A DNA stretch of 35,648 nt from Oscillospiraceae bacterium. GTDB taxonomy: Bacteria > Bacillota > Clostridia > Oscillospirales > Oscillospiraceae. Positions 1-8,054 of this stretch are shown here, one piece after another. The translations under genes were made by a program, and so were the position numbers. The notes under the pieces were generated by a model, which searched no databases, had not been told where the DNA came from, and saw nothing but the letters and a program-made list of their open reading frames with translations. How positions within the stretch are numbered: the stretch's first letter is position 1; each line of letters opens with the position of its first letter. Where the stretch lies: contig JAAWQM010000031.1 of the NCBI GenBank assembly GCA_022800525.1, positions 1-35,648 on the forward strand, written 5' to 3'.

Positions 1-1
1 C

Positions 2-970
2 AACAAGGTGCAGGGCACCGGGCTGGGCATGGCCATCACCAAGAGCATCGTGGAGCTGATGGGCGGGACCATCGAGGTGTCCAGCCAGGTGGACCAGGGT
101 TCCCTCTTCCGGGTCGAGCTGGAGCTGCGCGTGCTGGAGGAGGCGGCGGACCGGCAGTTCTGGAGCAATCGGGGCATCTCCCGCATTCTGGCGGTGGGCG
201 GAGACGCGGAGAGCCGGGAGGACATCCTGTCCCGCATGCAGGATACGGGCGTCCAACTGGACACCGCCGTCAACGCGGAGGAGGCGCTGGAACAGCTTCA
301 AAGCGGCAAAACGTTCCAGCTTGCGCTGCTGGACTGGGAGGACGGCGGCCTGCCGGCGGCCAGGGCGCTGCGGGAGAGTCTTCCGGAGGCCGCGCCCCTT
401 CTGCTTCTGGCGGAATTTGACGCGCCGGACATGGAGGAGGCCCTTCAGTTCAGCCGCACGGATGCCCTCACGAAGCCCTTCTTCGTTTCCGCCCTCCGGA
501 CAAAGATCGAGGAGCTGTGGAACAAGCGGGAGCCCGTGCCGGACCAGGAGGAGGCCGGCGTCCTCAATGGAATGCGCTTCCTCGTCGCAGAGGACAATGA
601 GGTTAACGCGGAGATCCTGGCGGAGCTGCTGGAGCTGGAGGGAGCCGCCTGCGAGATTGCGGCCAACGGCCGTCTTGCGGTGGAGCGATTCCAGCGCTCG
701 GCCAGGGGCGAGTTTGACGCGATCCTGATGGACGTCCAGATGCCGGTGATGAACGGCCATGAGGCTACCCGGGCTATCCGCTCCCTGGACCGGGAGGACG
801 CGGGGCGGATTCCGATTGTTGCCATGACGGCCAACGCCTTCGTTGAGGATGAAAAGGCCGCGCTGGACGCCGGTATGGACGCTCACGTGCCAAAGCCCCT
901 GGATATGGCGCTTTTGAAAAAGGTTATCAGACAACATATCGGACGAAAGGACGGTCTACGAAGAATATGA
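2..970 (+). CDS. Hybrid sensor histidine kinase, C-terminal part (5' end outside window)
   Basis: The reading frame is already open at the window edge, so only the C-terminal 323 or so residues are present. The visible part starts in the HATPase domain, with the G2 box GTGLGMAI close to the edge. Two receiver-like domains follow. The first (about residues 57-170 from the GTG at position 8) keeps an Asp in LLDWEDG and a Lys in LTKP, but lacks a clear N-terminal acidic pair and the usual Thr/Ser, so it may be a degenerate receiver. The second (about 190-310) is canonical: AEDNE, phospho-acceptor Asp in ILMDVQMPVMNG, Thr in AMTAN and Lys in PKPLD. No HPt or output domain follows. The stop overlaps the ATG of the solute-binding lipoprotein gene, implying joint translation. 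Family assignment is firm; the stimulus is unknown. Confidence 0.88.
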   Translation, partial: NKVQGTGLGMAITKSIVELMGGTIEVSSQVDQGSLFRVELELRVLEEAADRQFWSNRGISRILAVGGDAESREDILSRMQDTGVQLDTAVNAEEALEQLQSGKTFQLALLDWEDGGLPAARALRESLPEAAPLLLLAEFDAPDMEEALQFSRTDALTKPFFVSALRTKIEELWNKREPVPDQEEAGVLNGMRFLVAEDNEVNAEILAELLELEGAACEIAANGRLAVERFQRSARGEFDAILMDVQMPVMNGHEATRAIRSLDREDAGRIPIVAMTANAFVEDEKAALDAGMDAHVPKPLDMALLKKVIRQHIGRKDGLRRI

Positions 971-2268
971 AGAGGCGCAAATGGATTTCTGCCTGTCTGG
1001 CGGCGCTGGCTGTTTTGTCGCTGTCATCCTGCGGCGGCCAGAGCGCCCCCAAGAACCTGATCCCCCAGGACAAGGAGGAGGAGCGGATCGTCAATCTGTT
1101 CAGCCCCATGGAAAAGACGGCCCCCGACGCGGAGAACGTGGCCCGGACCGCATCGGACCTGACGGTCGCAATCGCGGAGGAAGCGCTGGGCGTGACCATG
1201 GTATACAGAACGTATACGGCGGAGAACTACCAGGAAAAGACCTACGACGAGGTCTGCCTGGACCGGGCGCGGAACAATATGGACGATCTCTACCTGCTCA
1301 ACCCGGATACCATCATGGCCCTGGGGGCCGAGGGAAAGCTGATGGACCTGTCCGGGCTGGACAGCGCGAAGAACCTGCGGCAGGTCATCCGCACCGCCAA
1401 CACGGTGGACGGGAAGCTGGTGGCCATTCCCCAGGAGGTGGTGGCTTACGGCCTGTTCGTCAACGTGGACATGTTCCGGCAGTACGGCCTCGCCCTGCCG
1501 GAGACGCCGGAGGAGTTCCTTGCGTGCTGCCGGGTGTTTCAGGAGAACGGGATTGAAACGCCCATCGGGGCCAACCGCTGGTGGCTGGAGATCTTCGTTT
1601 TCGCGCAGGCCTACGCCGACCTGTACAACGGCGGGAACACGGAGGCGGAGATCGCGGCCCTCAACAGCGGCGAGGCCAGATACAGCGACTATATGCGCCC
1701 CGGCTTCGAGTTTCTTCAGACGCTCATTGATGAGGGCTATATTGACGCGGAGAAGGCCGCCGTCGGTGAAGCCATCGAGACGGAGGGGCCGGACTTCCTG
1801 GCGGGGAAGACCCCTATCGTCATGGCCTACTGGGGCGCGGCAAATACGGAGACCGCCTATGGCAAGACGGATTTTGAGATGCAGGTTATCGGTTTTCCCA
1901 GCAGCCGGGGCCAGATGCCGGTGATGCCCATGACGGGGTTCGCCGTGGGCGCCGGCGCGGAGCACCGGGAGGAAGCGGCTCAGGCTCTGGATATCATGGT
2001 CTCAGATGAGGCGCTCCGGATTTATTCGGAGACCAACCGGGTGATTTCCCCCTCGAAAAATGTAAAGGTGGATTGCATCCCCGCTTTAAAGCCCCTCAAT
2101 GACCGGATCGAGGAGGGGGTCTATGTGCTTGGCTCCAACGCCGGGATGAACGTGGAGCAGTGGGGGAACACCTGCCTGATTGTGCGGGAGCTGCTGGCCG
2201 GCGCGTCGGTGGACGAGTGCATGGCAGCCTTTGACGAGCTTCAGGACGCGGCGTTGGGCAAATCGTGA
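967..2268 (+). CDS. Extracellular solute-binding lipoprotein, family 1
   Basis: This 433-residue protein starts with a basic n-region, a hydrophobic stretch and the lipobox LSSC, with the lipidated Cys at residue 22. The rest reads as a periplasmic-binding-protein fold of the ABC carbohydrate-binding family 1 type: GKLVAIPQEV near residue 155, an FxxxxxxG-type helix, and the late segment PMTGFAVGAGAEHREEAAQAL. No permease or ATPase gene follows. The ATG overlaps the kinase stop (ATGA) and no good Shine-Dalgarno sequence precedes it, so translation is probably coupled to the kinase. I infer that it either presents a ligand to the sensor kinase or serves a transporter encoded elsewhere. The ligand cannot be told from sequence. 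Confidence 0.85.
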   Translation: MKRRKWISACLAALAVLSLSSCGGQSAPKNLIPQDKEEERIVNLFSPMEKTAPDAENVARTASDLTVAIAEEALGVTMVYRTYTAENYQEKTYDEVCLDRARNNMDDLYLLNPDTIMALGAEGKLMDLSGLDSAKNLRQVIRTANTVDGKLVAIPQEVVAYGLFVNVDMFRQYGLALPETPEEFLACCRVFQENGIETPIGANRWWLEIFVFAQAYADLYNGGNTEAEIAALNSGEARYSDYMRPGFEFLQTLIDEGYIDAEKAAVGEAIETEGPDFLAGKTPIVMAYWGAANTETAYGKTDFEMQVIGFPSSRGQMPVMPMTGFAVGAGAEHREEAAQALDIMVSDEALRIYSETNRVISPSKNVKVDCIPALKPLNDRIEEGVYVLGSNAGMNVEQWGNTCLIVRELLAGASVDECMAAFDELQDAALGKS

Positions 2269-2317
2269 ACGCCGTGTCTTTCATTCGGAAACAAGTTGAA
2301 TTTGATATAAGCCGGAA

Positions 2318-2352
2318 GGAGCCGCCCGCAGTCTGGGACTGCGGGCGGCTCC
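2318..2352 (+). terminator. Perfect 16-bp hairpin after the kinase/binding-protein pair
   Basis: A perfect inverted repeat, GGAGCCGCCCGCAGTC and its complement, surrounds a 3-base loop (TGG), about 50 bases after the upstream stop. No T-run follows, so it may act as an RNA end-protecting or Rho-assisted terminator rather than a classic intrinsic one. A weaker structure lies further on: AGCATC (2438-2443) with GATGCT (2461-2466) and then a T-run. The rest of the 2269-2525 gap is AT-rich and holds no gene I can support. Confidence 0.6.
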
Positions 2353-2541
2353 GCGTATCAATAGACCTGGTAATATGACCGATTCTATCATTAATATGAA
2401 TTTTATTCATGGTGAAAGAGAAAAAATATATCCTGCCAGCATCAAAAAAACGGCTGTGCAGATGCTTTTTTCGCCCGTTTTGTGTGGAATGGCAATAAAA
2501 CTGGTGGTTTATCCGCAATTAAATTGTGTATAGAATGACGG

Positions 2542-2570
2542 TTGACTTTTGGAGGATTAGGTTTTATCAT
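2542..2570 (+). promoter_or_regulatory. Sigma-A-type promoter of the branched-chain amino acid importer operon
   Basis: TTGACT, a 17-base spacer and TATCAT; each hexamer is one mismatch from consensus. The predicted transcript start is near 2577, giving a leader of about 60 bases before the ATG at 2640. Confidence 0.7.
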
Positions 2571-2639
2571 GAGGCTGTTCTTCCTCGGGGAGACATCCGT
2601 CCAGGAAGAGAAGTCAAACGTAAAAGGAGTAAGGATTCC

Positions 2640-3896
2640 ATGAAGAAGTTTCTTGCACTGCTTCTGGCTTTTGTCATGACCCTGGCCCTCGCAGCCTGCG
2701 GCGGCAATGACGATAACCAGAACAACAACAGCTCCGCTCCCGACGGGGCCCAGGGGGATACCCAGACACCCGGCAATGACCAGAGCGGCGACGCCCAGAC
2801 CCCCGGCGGCAGCCAGCCCAGCGGCGACGCTGTGACCATCAAGATCGGTGGCATCGGCCCCCTGACCGGCGACAACGCCCAATACGGTACCGCCACCTAC
2901 TGGGGCGCGGAAATCGCCGTAGAGGAGATCAACGCCCTGAACGGCCCAGTCAGGCTGGAGTTCAATTATCAGGACGACACTGGCGCGGCGGACACTGCCG
3001 TGTCCGCCTACAACACCCTGAAGGACTGGGGCGCCCAGGTGATTTATGGCTGCACCACCACGACGCCCTGCGTGGCCGTGGCTTCTGAGACGTACGCTGA
3101 CCGCTACTTCCAGCTGACGCCCTCCGCTTCCTCCCCCGAGGTGGTCAACGGCAAGGATAATGTGTTCCAGATGTGCTTCACCGACCCCTATCTGGGCACT
3201 GCCGGCGCCGACTATTTGAGTGAAAATAATCTGGGCACCAAGTACGGCGTCATCTACAACAACGGCGACGCCTACTCCACCGGCATTGCCGAGGCATTCC
3301 TGGAGGAGGCCAAGGCCAAGGGCATGGAGGTGGTCGCCACCCAGACCTATCCGGACGACACCACCACAGACTACACCGTACAGCTCAACGCCTGCAAGGA
3401 CGCCGGGGCCGACGTGGTGTTCCTGCCCATCTATTATACCCCCGCGTCTTTGATCCTGTCCCAGGCCAAGCAGATGAGCTACGCGCCCCTGTTCATCGGC
3501 GGCGACGGCATGGACGGTATGCTGGACATGGACGGCTTCGACAAGTCCCTGGCCGAGGGCCTGCTGCTGATGACCCCCTTCAGCGCCGGCGCGGAGGATG
3601 AGCGTACCAAGTCCTTTGTGGAAAAGTACCAGGCGGACCACGGCATTCTGCCCAACCAGTTCGCCGCTGACGGCTACGACTGCATGTACGCCATCTATGA
3701 GGCCTGCTCCCAGATTGACGGCCTTGCGGATATGGACCATGCCCAGCTGTGCGACGCTCTGGCCGCCCTCTTCGGCGGCGGCGGGTTCGCGGTGGACGGA
3801 CTCACCGGCAGCGGCATGACCTGGAAGGACACCGGTGAGATCTCCAAGTCTCCGCTGATCTTCAGGGTTGAAAACGGCGCCTACGTCGGCGCGTAA
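2640..3896 (+). CDS. livJ: ABC importer substrate-binding lipoprotein, branched-chain amino acid type
   Basis: The protein has 418 residues, with lipobox LAAC and Cys20. A low-complexity linker rich in Asn, Gln, Gly, Ser and Asp spans about residues 23-65. A type-I periplasmic-binding fold (Peripla_BP_6) follows, opening with IKIGGIGPLTGDNAQYG. AAGGAG at 2624-2629, ten bases upstream, fixes the start at 2640; an in-frame ATG further upstream (2526) would put extra residues before the signal peptide and lies upstream of the promoter. Permease and ATPase genes follow directly, so this is the external receptor of a HAAT-family importer. Such proteins bind Leu/Ile/Val, but relatives take other amino acids, urea or small amides, so the ligand is not settled. 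Confidence 0.9.
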   Translation: MKKFLALLLAFVMTLALAACGGNDDNQNNNSSAPDGAQGDTQTPGNDQSGDAQTPGGSQPSGDAVTIKIGGIGPLTGDNAQYGTATYWGAEIAVEEINALNGPVRLEFNYQDDTGAADTAVSAYNTLKDWGAQVIYGCTTTTPCVAVASETYADRYFQLTPSASSPEVVNGKDNVFQMCFTDPYLGTAGADYLSENNLGTKYGVIYNNGDAYSTGIAEAFLEEAKAKGMEVVATQTYPDDTTTDYTVQLNACKDAGADVVFLPIYYTPASLILSQAKQMSYAPLFIGGDGMDGMLDMDGFDKSLAEGLLLMTPFSAGAEDERTKSFVEKYQADHGILPNQFAADGYDCMYAIYEACSQIDGLADMDHAQLCDALAALFGGGGFAVDGLTGSGMTWKDTGEISKSPLIFRVENGAYVGA

Positions 3897-3922
3897 GCAG
3901 TACACATCCCAACCCCGGAAAA

Positions 3923-3954
3923 GGGCTGCCGGAGCGGTCCGGCAGCCCTTTTTT
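3923..3954 (+). terminator. Strong intrinsic terminator between binding-protein and permease genes
   Basis: An 11-bp perfect stem (GGGCTGCCGGA and its complement), a 4-base loop and then six T. It lies 26 bases after the binding-protein stop and about 90 bases before livH. With no obvious promoter after it, partial read-through would give more receptor than permease. Confidence 0.85.
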
Positions 3955-4045
3955 CCGGCCATGGCGGAGACAGGAGTCCGCCATGGCCGTATCGTGTTTT
4001 CCATCCCACGCAAGGAAAAGAGAGAGGAAACGTAGAGGTAAGTTT

Positions 4046-4924
4046 ATGTCGTTTTTGAATAACGTGATTACTGGCATCAGCCTGGGGAGCATCTACGCGA
4101 TCATCGCCCTGGGCTATACGATGGTGTATGGCATCGCCAAGATGCTGAACTTCGCCCACGGCGACGTGATAATGGTGGGCGCATATATGGTGTTTTTCGC
4201 CGCAGGCCGCTTTGGCCTTCCCTCTGTGGTGGGCGTACTGCTGGCAGTGGTGGTGTGTACTGTGCTGGGCGTAGTGATTGAGCGTCTGGCCTACAAGCCG
4301 CTGCGGCAGGCGCCGTCCCTGGCGGTGCTGATTACCGCTATCGGCGTCAGCTATTTTCTTCAAAACGGGGCGCAGATCCTCTGGGGCGCGGCAACCAAGC
4401 GCTTTACTCCCGTTGTGGAGGGGACTCTGGAACTGGTACCTGGGCAGCTGGGCATCTCCTATGTGGCAATTCTGTCGGTGGTCTGCTGTATCGCCGTCAT
4501 GGCGGCGCTGACGCTTTTCACCACCCGCACCAGGATGGGCAAGGCTATGCGGGCCTGCTCTGAGGACAAGGCCGCCGCGCAGCTTATGGGCATCAACGTG
4601 GACGCCACCATCTCCTCGACCTTCGCCATCGGTTCAGCCCTGGCGGCAGTAGCGGGCGTGCTGATGTGCTCGGCATACCCCGTGCTCTCCCCCACGACTG
4701 GTTCCATGCCCGGCATCCGCGCCTTCACCGCCGCGGTGTTCGGAGGCATTGGCTCCATTCCTGGGGCCTTGCTGGGAGGCATCCTGCTGGGCATCATCGA
4801 GACCTTTGCAAAAGCATACATTTCCACAGACCTCTCCGACGCGGTAGTTTTCGCGGTACTCATCGTCGTGCTGCTGGTGAAGCCCACCGGATTGATGGGC
4901 AGGTACGTTCCTGAGAAAGTGTGA
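4046..4924 (+). CDS. livH: Branched-chain amino acid ABC transporter permease LivH
   Basis: A 292-residue inner-membrane permease of the LivH/UrtB type. It has about eight hydrophobic segments and the family hallmarks GSIYAIIALGYTMVYG, MLNFAHGD near the N-terminus, and the cytoplasmic coupling loop around RTRMGKAMRACSEDKAAAQLMGIN. The ATG at 4046 follows GAGG at 4035-4038 and gives the normal family start; an upstream in-frame ATG at 3983 would add a basic, non-hydrophobic extension and sits just past the terminator. The gene is followed after 7 bases by livM. Confidence 0.93.
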   Translation: MSFLNNVITGISLGSIYAIIALGYTMVYGIAKMLNFAHGDVIMVGAYMVFFAAGRFGLPSVVGVLLAVVVCTVLGVVIERLAYKPLRQAPSLAVLITAIGVSYFLQNGAQILWGAATKRFTPVVEGTLELVPGQLGISYVAILSVVCCIAVMAALTLFTTRTRMGKAMRACSEDKAAAQLMGINVDATISSTFAIGSALAAVAGVLMCSAYPVLSPTTGSMPGIRAFTAAVFGGIGSIPGALLGGILLGIIETFAKAYISTDLSDAVVFAVLIVVLLVKPTGLMGRYVPEKV

Positions 4925-4931
4925 GGCGGCC

Positions 4932-5993
4932 ATGAAAAAGAAACTGAACAAAAATTCCTTGAATGGATTCATCAATTACGGCATCATCCTTGTCGTTTAT
5001 CTCGTTCTCCAGTTTCTCATTGGCGGCGGGATGGTATCCAACTCCCTCCAGAGCCTGCTGGTGCCTGCCTGCTGTTATGTGGTCATGGCAATGTCGCTGA
5101 ACCTGACGGTGGGCATCCTGGGCGAGCTGAGCCTGGGACACGCTGGCTTTATGAGCCTGGGTGCGTTCAGCGGCATTGTGACCTCCATCCTGCTTCAGAG
5201 CGTACTTCCTGCCGTGCCGTTGCGTCTGGCGGTGAGCATGGCCGCAGGCGCACTGGCGGGCGGGCTGGGCGGCGTAATCGTAGGCGTGCCGGTGCTTCGG
5301 CTCCGGGGCGACTATCTGGCGATTGTCACCCTGGCCTTTGGTCAGATCATCAAGAATATCATCATGGTACTCTACGTGGGTGTGGACGGCACGGGCCTCC
5401 ACGTCGCGCTCAACTCTGACCGTTTCATCCTGGCCGAGGACGGCACAACGATCATCAAGGGACCCATGGGCGCGGTAGGCGTCACCAAGCTGGCCAGCTT
5501 TACCGCCGGGTTCGTCCTGATCCTCATTACGCTGCTGGTGGTGCAGAATCTGGTGAACAGCCGGGCGGGCCGGGCGATCATGGCCCTGCGGGACAACCGC
5601 ATCGCCGCTGAGAGCGTGGGCATCAACGTCACCAAGTACAAGCTGATGGCCTTCGTGATTTCCGCCGCCCTGGCGGGGGCGGCGGGGGCGCTGTTCGGGC
5701 TGAACTACTCCTCCACCGTCGCCAGCAAGTTTGATTTCAACACGTCTATTCTGGTGCTGGTGTTCGTGGTGCTGGGCGGGCTGGGGTCCATCCGCGGCTC
5801 CATGATCGCCGCCGCGCTGCTGTACGTGCTGCCGGAGCTGCTGCGCAGCTTCGACATCGCTGAGTACCGGATGCTGATTTATGCCATCATCCTCATCCTG
5901 GTGATGCTGGCGACCAATAATCCGACGTTGAAGAACTTCTTTGGGTCTGTGTTCAAAAAGAAGAAAAAGCCGGCGTCAAGGACGTCAAAGTGA
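4932..5993 (+). CDS. livM: Branched-chain amino acid ABC transporter permease LivM
   Basis: A 353-residue permease of the LivM/UrtC type, expected to pair with LivH in the membrane. Family features are MAMSLNLTVGILGELSLGHAGFMSLGA, RLRGDYLAIVTLAFGQI, the coupling loop GRAIMALRDNRIAAESVGINV and LGGLGSIRGS. It has eight to ten hydrophobic segments and a lysine-rich cytoplasmic C-terminus. It is the third gene of the operon; the stop lies 16 bases before the livG start. Length and order (H-M-G-F) are typical. Confidence 0.93.
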   Translation: MKKKLNKNSLNGFINYGIILVVYLVLQFLIGGGMVSNSLQSLLVPACCYVVMAMSLNLTVGILGELSLGHAGFMSLGAFSGIVTSILLQSVLPAVPLRLAVSMAAGALAGGLGGVIVGVPVLRLRGDYLAIVTLAFGQIIKNIIMVLYVGVDGTGLHVALNSDRFILAEDGTTIIKGPMGAVGVTKLASFTAGFVLILITLLVVQNLVNSRAGRAIMALRDNRIAAESVGINVTKYKLMAFVISAALAGAAGALFGLNYSSTVASKFDFNTSILVLVFVVLGGLGSIRGSMIAAALLYVLPELLRSFDIAEYRMLIYAIILILVMLATNNPTLKNFFGSVFKKKKKPASRTSK

Positions 5994-6009
5994 AGGGGGG
6001 CGACGGTCA

Positions 6010-6870
6010 ATGAGCGAACAGAAGAAAAACAATTATCCTAAGCCGAAGCTGGTACCGGTCCCCAGCACCAACATCATCCCTGAGCGGGACGTGGACAAGC
6101 GGCCTATTCTCGAATGCCGCCATTTGGGCATCGACTTTGGCGGGTTGACTGCCGTGGACGATTTCAACATGGCCATCGGCCGGACCGAGATTGCGGGGCT
6201 CATCGGGCCCAACGGCGCGGGAAAGACCACGGTCTTCAACCTTCTGACGAAGGTCTATCAGCCCACCCGGGGCACCGTCATGATCGACGGCCGCGACACG
6301 GCGGGAAAGAACACCATTCAGGTCAACCACATGGGCGTAGCCCGGACGTTCCAGAACATCCGGCTGTTCGGCAACCTCACTGTGGAGGAGAATGTCAAGG
6401 TTGGGCTTCATGAGCGCATGAAGTACAGCGCGGTATCCGGCATTTTGCGGCTGCCCTCCTATTGGAAGAAGGAGAAGGAGGCCCACGAAAAAGCGCTGGA
6501 GCTGCTGAGTATTTTTGACATGCAGGACATGGCGGGGTATCAGGCGGGGAGTTTGCCTTACGGTGCGCAGCGGCGTCTGGAGATCGTGCGGGCGCTGGCG
6601 ACCAAGCCCAGTCTCTTGCTGCTGGATGAGCCTGCGGCGGGCATGAACCCCTCCGAAACGGCGGAATTGATGAATAATATCCGGAAAATCAGGGATACTT
6701 TCCAAATTGCGATTATGCTTATTGAGCATGATATGAACCTGGTGATGGGTGTCTGCGAGGGCATCTGCGTGCTGAACTTTGGCAGGATCATTGCCAAGGG
6801 TACGCCGGATGACATCCAGGCCAACCCGGCGGTCATCGAGGCTTACCTCGGGAAGCGGAAGGAGGCGTGA
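6010..6870 (+). CDS. livG: Branched-chain amino acid ABC transporter ATPase LivG
   Basis: A 286-residue ATPase. Visible motifs are Walker A GPNGAGKT, Q-loop region ARTFQNIRLF (typical of LivG), a signature in the form LPYGAQRRLEI in place of LSGGQ, Walker B LLLLDEPAAGMNP and a switch His in LIEHDM. The N-terminus carries an extra polar stretch of about 35 residues (Lys/Pro-rich) before the ABC domain. The start at 6010 is supported by a purine-rich AAGGGGGG just upstream; the in-frame ATG at 5941 lies inside livM. It should work as a heterodimer with LivF. Confidence 0.93.
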   Translation: MSEQKKNNYPKPKLVPVPSTNIIPERDVDKRPILECRHLGIDFGGLTAVDDFNMAIGRTEIAGLIGPNGAGKTTVFNLLTKVYQPTRGTVMIDGRDTAGKNTIQVNHMGVARTFQNIRLFGNLTVEENVKVGLHERMKYSAVSGILRLPSYWKKEKEAHEKALELLSIFDMQDMAGYQAGSLPYGAQRRLEIVRALATKPSLLLLDEPAAGMNPSETAELMNNIRKIRDTFQIAIMLIEHDMNLVMGVCEGICVLNFGRIIAKGTPDDIQANPAVIEAYLGKRKEA

Positions 6871-6871
6871 C

Positions 6872-7579
6872 ATGGCATTGCTGCAAGTTGAAGACATCCA
6901 TGTGTATTATGGCAGTATCCATGCTGTGAAGGGTGTTTCCTTCGAGGTCAACGAGGGTGAGGTCGTGACCCTTATCGGGGCCAACGGCGCGGGGAAGTCC
7001 ACCGTATTGAATACGGTCTCCGGGCTGCTGCACCCCCGGAGCGGATCGGTGCAGTTCATGGGGCAGGATCTGAAGGGCATTGCCGCCCATAAATTGGTCG
7101 AAAGAGGGCTGGCTCAGGTTCCGGAGGGACGGCGGATTTTCCTTCAGATGACAGTGGAGGAAAATCTGGAGATGGGGGCATACACGCAGGCGAATTCCTC
7201 CATCGCCCCCGGCATTGCGGACGTGTACAAGCGGTTCCCCCGGCTGGAGGAGCGGCGGAGGCAGATTGCCGGGACGCTCTCCGGCGGTGAGCAGCAGATG
7301 CTGGCGATGGGCCGGGCGCTGATGAGCAGGCCCAGGCTGCTGATGCTGGATGAACCGTCCATGGGACTGGCCCCTATACTGGTGGAGCAGATTTTTGACA
7401 TCATCAAGGAGCTGCATGAGGCCGGGACGACCATCCTGCTGGTGGAGCAGAACGCGCAGGCCGCTCTGTCGGTGGCCGACCGGGCCTACGTCCTGGAGAC
7501 GGGGCGGATCTCCCTCAGCGGCACCGGTGCGGAGCTGATGGCCAGCGATCAGGTGAGAAAGGCTTATTTAGGAGGCTGA
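6872..7579 (+). CDS. livF: Branched-chain amino acid ABC transporter ATPase LivF
   Basis: A 235-residue ATPase with Walker A GANGAGKST, the LivF-typical LVERGLAQVPEGRRIF, signature LSGGEQQMLAMGRALM, Walker B LLMLDEPSMGLAP and switch His region replaced by LLVEQNAQ, as is usual for LivF. The start at 6872 lies one base after the livG stop and follows AAGGAGG at good spacing. It completes the ATPase pair of the importer. Confidence 0.94.
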   Translation: MALLQVEDIHVYYGSIHAVKGVSFEVNEGEVVTLIGANGAGKSTVLNTVSGLLHPRSGSVQFMGQDLKGIAAHKLVERGLAQVPEGRRIFLQMTVEENLEMGAYTQANSSIAPGIADVYKRFPRLEERRRQIAGTLSGGEQQMLAMGRALMSRPRLLMLDEPSMGLAPILVEQIFDIIKELHEAGTTILLVEQNAQAALSVADRAYVLETGRISLSGTGAELMASDQVRKAYLGG

Positions 7580-7583
7580 CCGT

Positions 7584-7982
7584 ATGCCAACGATTGAAGA
7601 ACTGACCGCCCGCTTTCAGGCGGACCGCTTCGCTACCGAGGCGGCCGGAATTGTGATCCGCGAGGCGGAGCCGGGCAGGGCGCTGTGCGCCATGAAGCTC
7701 CGCCCCTGCCACATGAACGCCAACAACGTCCCCATGGGCGGGGCGGTCTTCACGCTGGCCGACTTCGCCTACGCCGTCGCGTCCAATGGGTTCACCGATA
7801 AAATTTCCGTCACCCAGCACGTGTCCATCACCTTCCTGTCTCCCGCAAAGGGGACGGAGCTGCTGGCGGAGGCCCGGTCCCTGAAGGACGGGCGGACGAC
7901 CTGTCTCTATGAGGTGGACGTCCGGGATGAGCTGGGGACCTATGTGGCCCACGCCGCAGTCAACGGCTTCACTGTAAAATAA
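7584..7982 (+). CDS. PaaI-family hotdog-fold acyl-CoA thioesterase
   Basis: A 132-residue single-domain hotdog protein. The helix-start segment NNVPMGGAVFTLADFAYAVASN matches the PaaI/YbdB active-site region, where family members carry N/HGGxxFxLAD; the acidic residue in LAD is the usual catalytic position. ISVTQHVSITFLSPAKG fits the following strands. It starts 4 bases after livF, with AGGAGG at 7570-7575, so it is the last gene of the importer operon. PaaI thioesterases hydrolyse aryl- or acyl-CoA esters. Its presence suggests that the imported compound is turned into a CoA ester, but that link is inference. Confidence 0.87.
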   Translation: MPTIEELTARFQADRFATEAAGIVIREAEPGRALCAMKLRPCHMNANNVPMGGAVFTLADFAYAVASNGFTDKISVTQHVSITFLSPAKGTELLAEARSLKDGRTTCLYEVDVRDELGTYVAHAAVNGFTVK

Positions 7983-8008
7983 ATTTCCCGGTTATGGGAA
8001 CCAGACAG

Positions 8009-8046
8009 CCTCCTTTTTCGTCCTAAGAACAGAAGGAAAAAGGAGG
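8009..8046 (+). promoter_or_regulatory. Hairpin that buries the ribosome binding site of the next lipoprotein gene
   Basis: CCTCCTTTTTC (8009-8019) is perfectly complementary to GAAAAAGGAGG (8036-8046), giving 11 bp with a 16-base loop. The right arm is the whole Shine-Dalgarno sequence of the gene at 8055. The structure could limit translation, or act as a weak terminator for the importer operon because the left arm ends in a T-run. Confidence 0.6.
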
Positions 8047-8054
8047 TTGCTGGT

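Noticed and set aside
2442-4013. Long minus-strand open frame opposite the importer's binding-protein gene
   Set aside because: His/Gly/Val-rich translation typical of a complement frame; promoter, signal peptide and operon all support the plus strand.
7983-8008. Separate terminator for the importer operon at the short GGTT/AACC repeat
   Set aside because: Only 4 bp, with no T-run; the next hairpin (8009-8046) is the better candidate.
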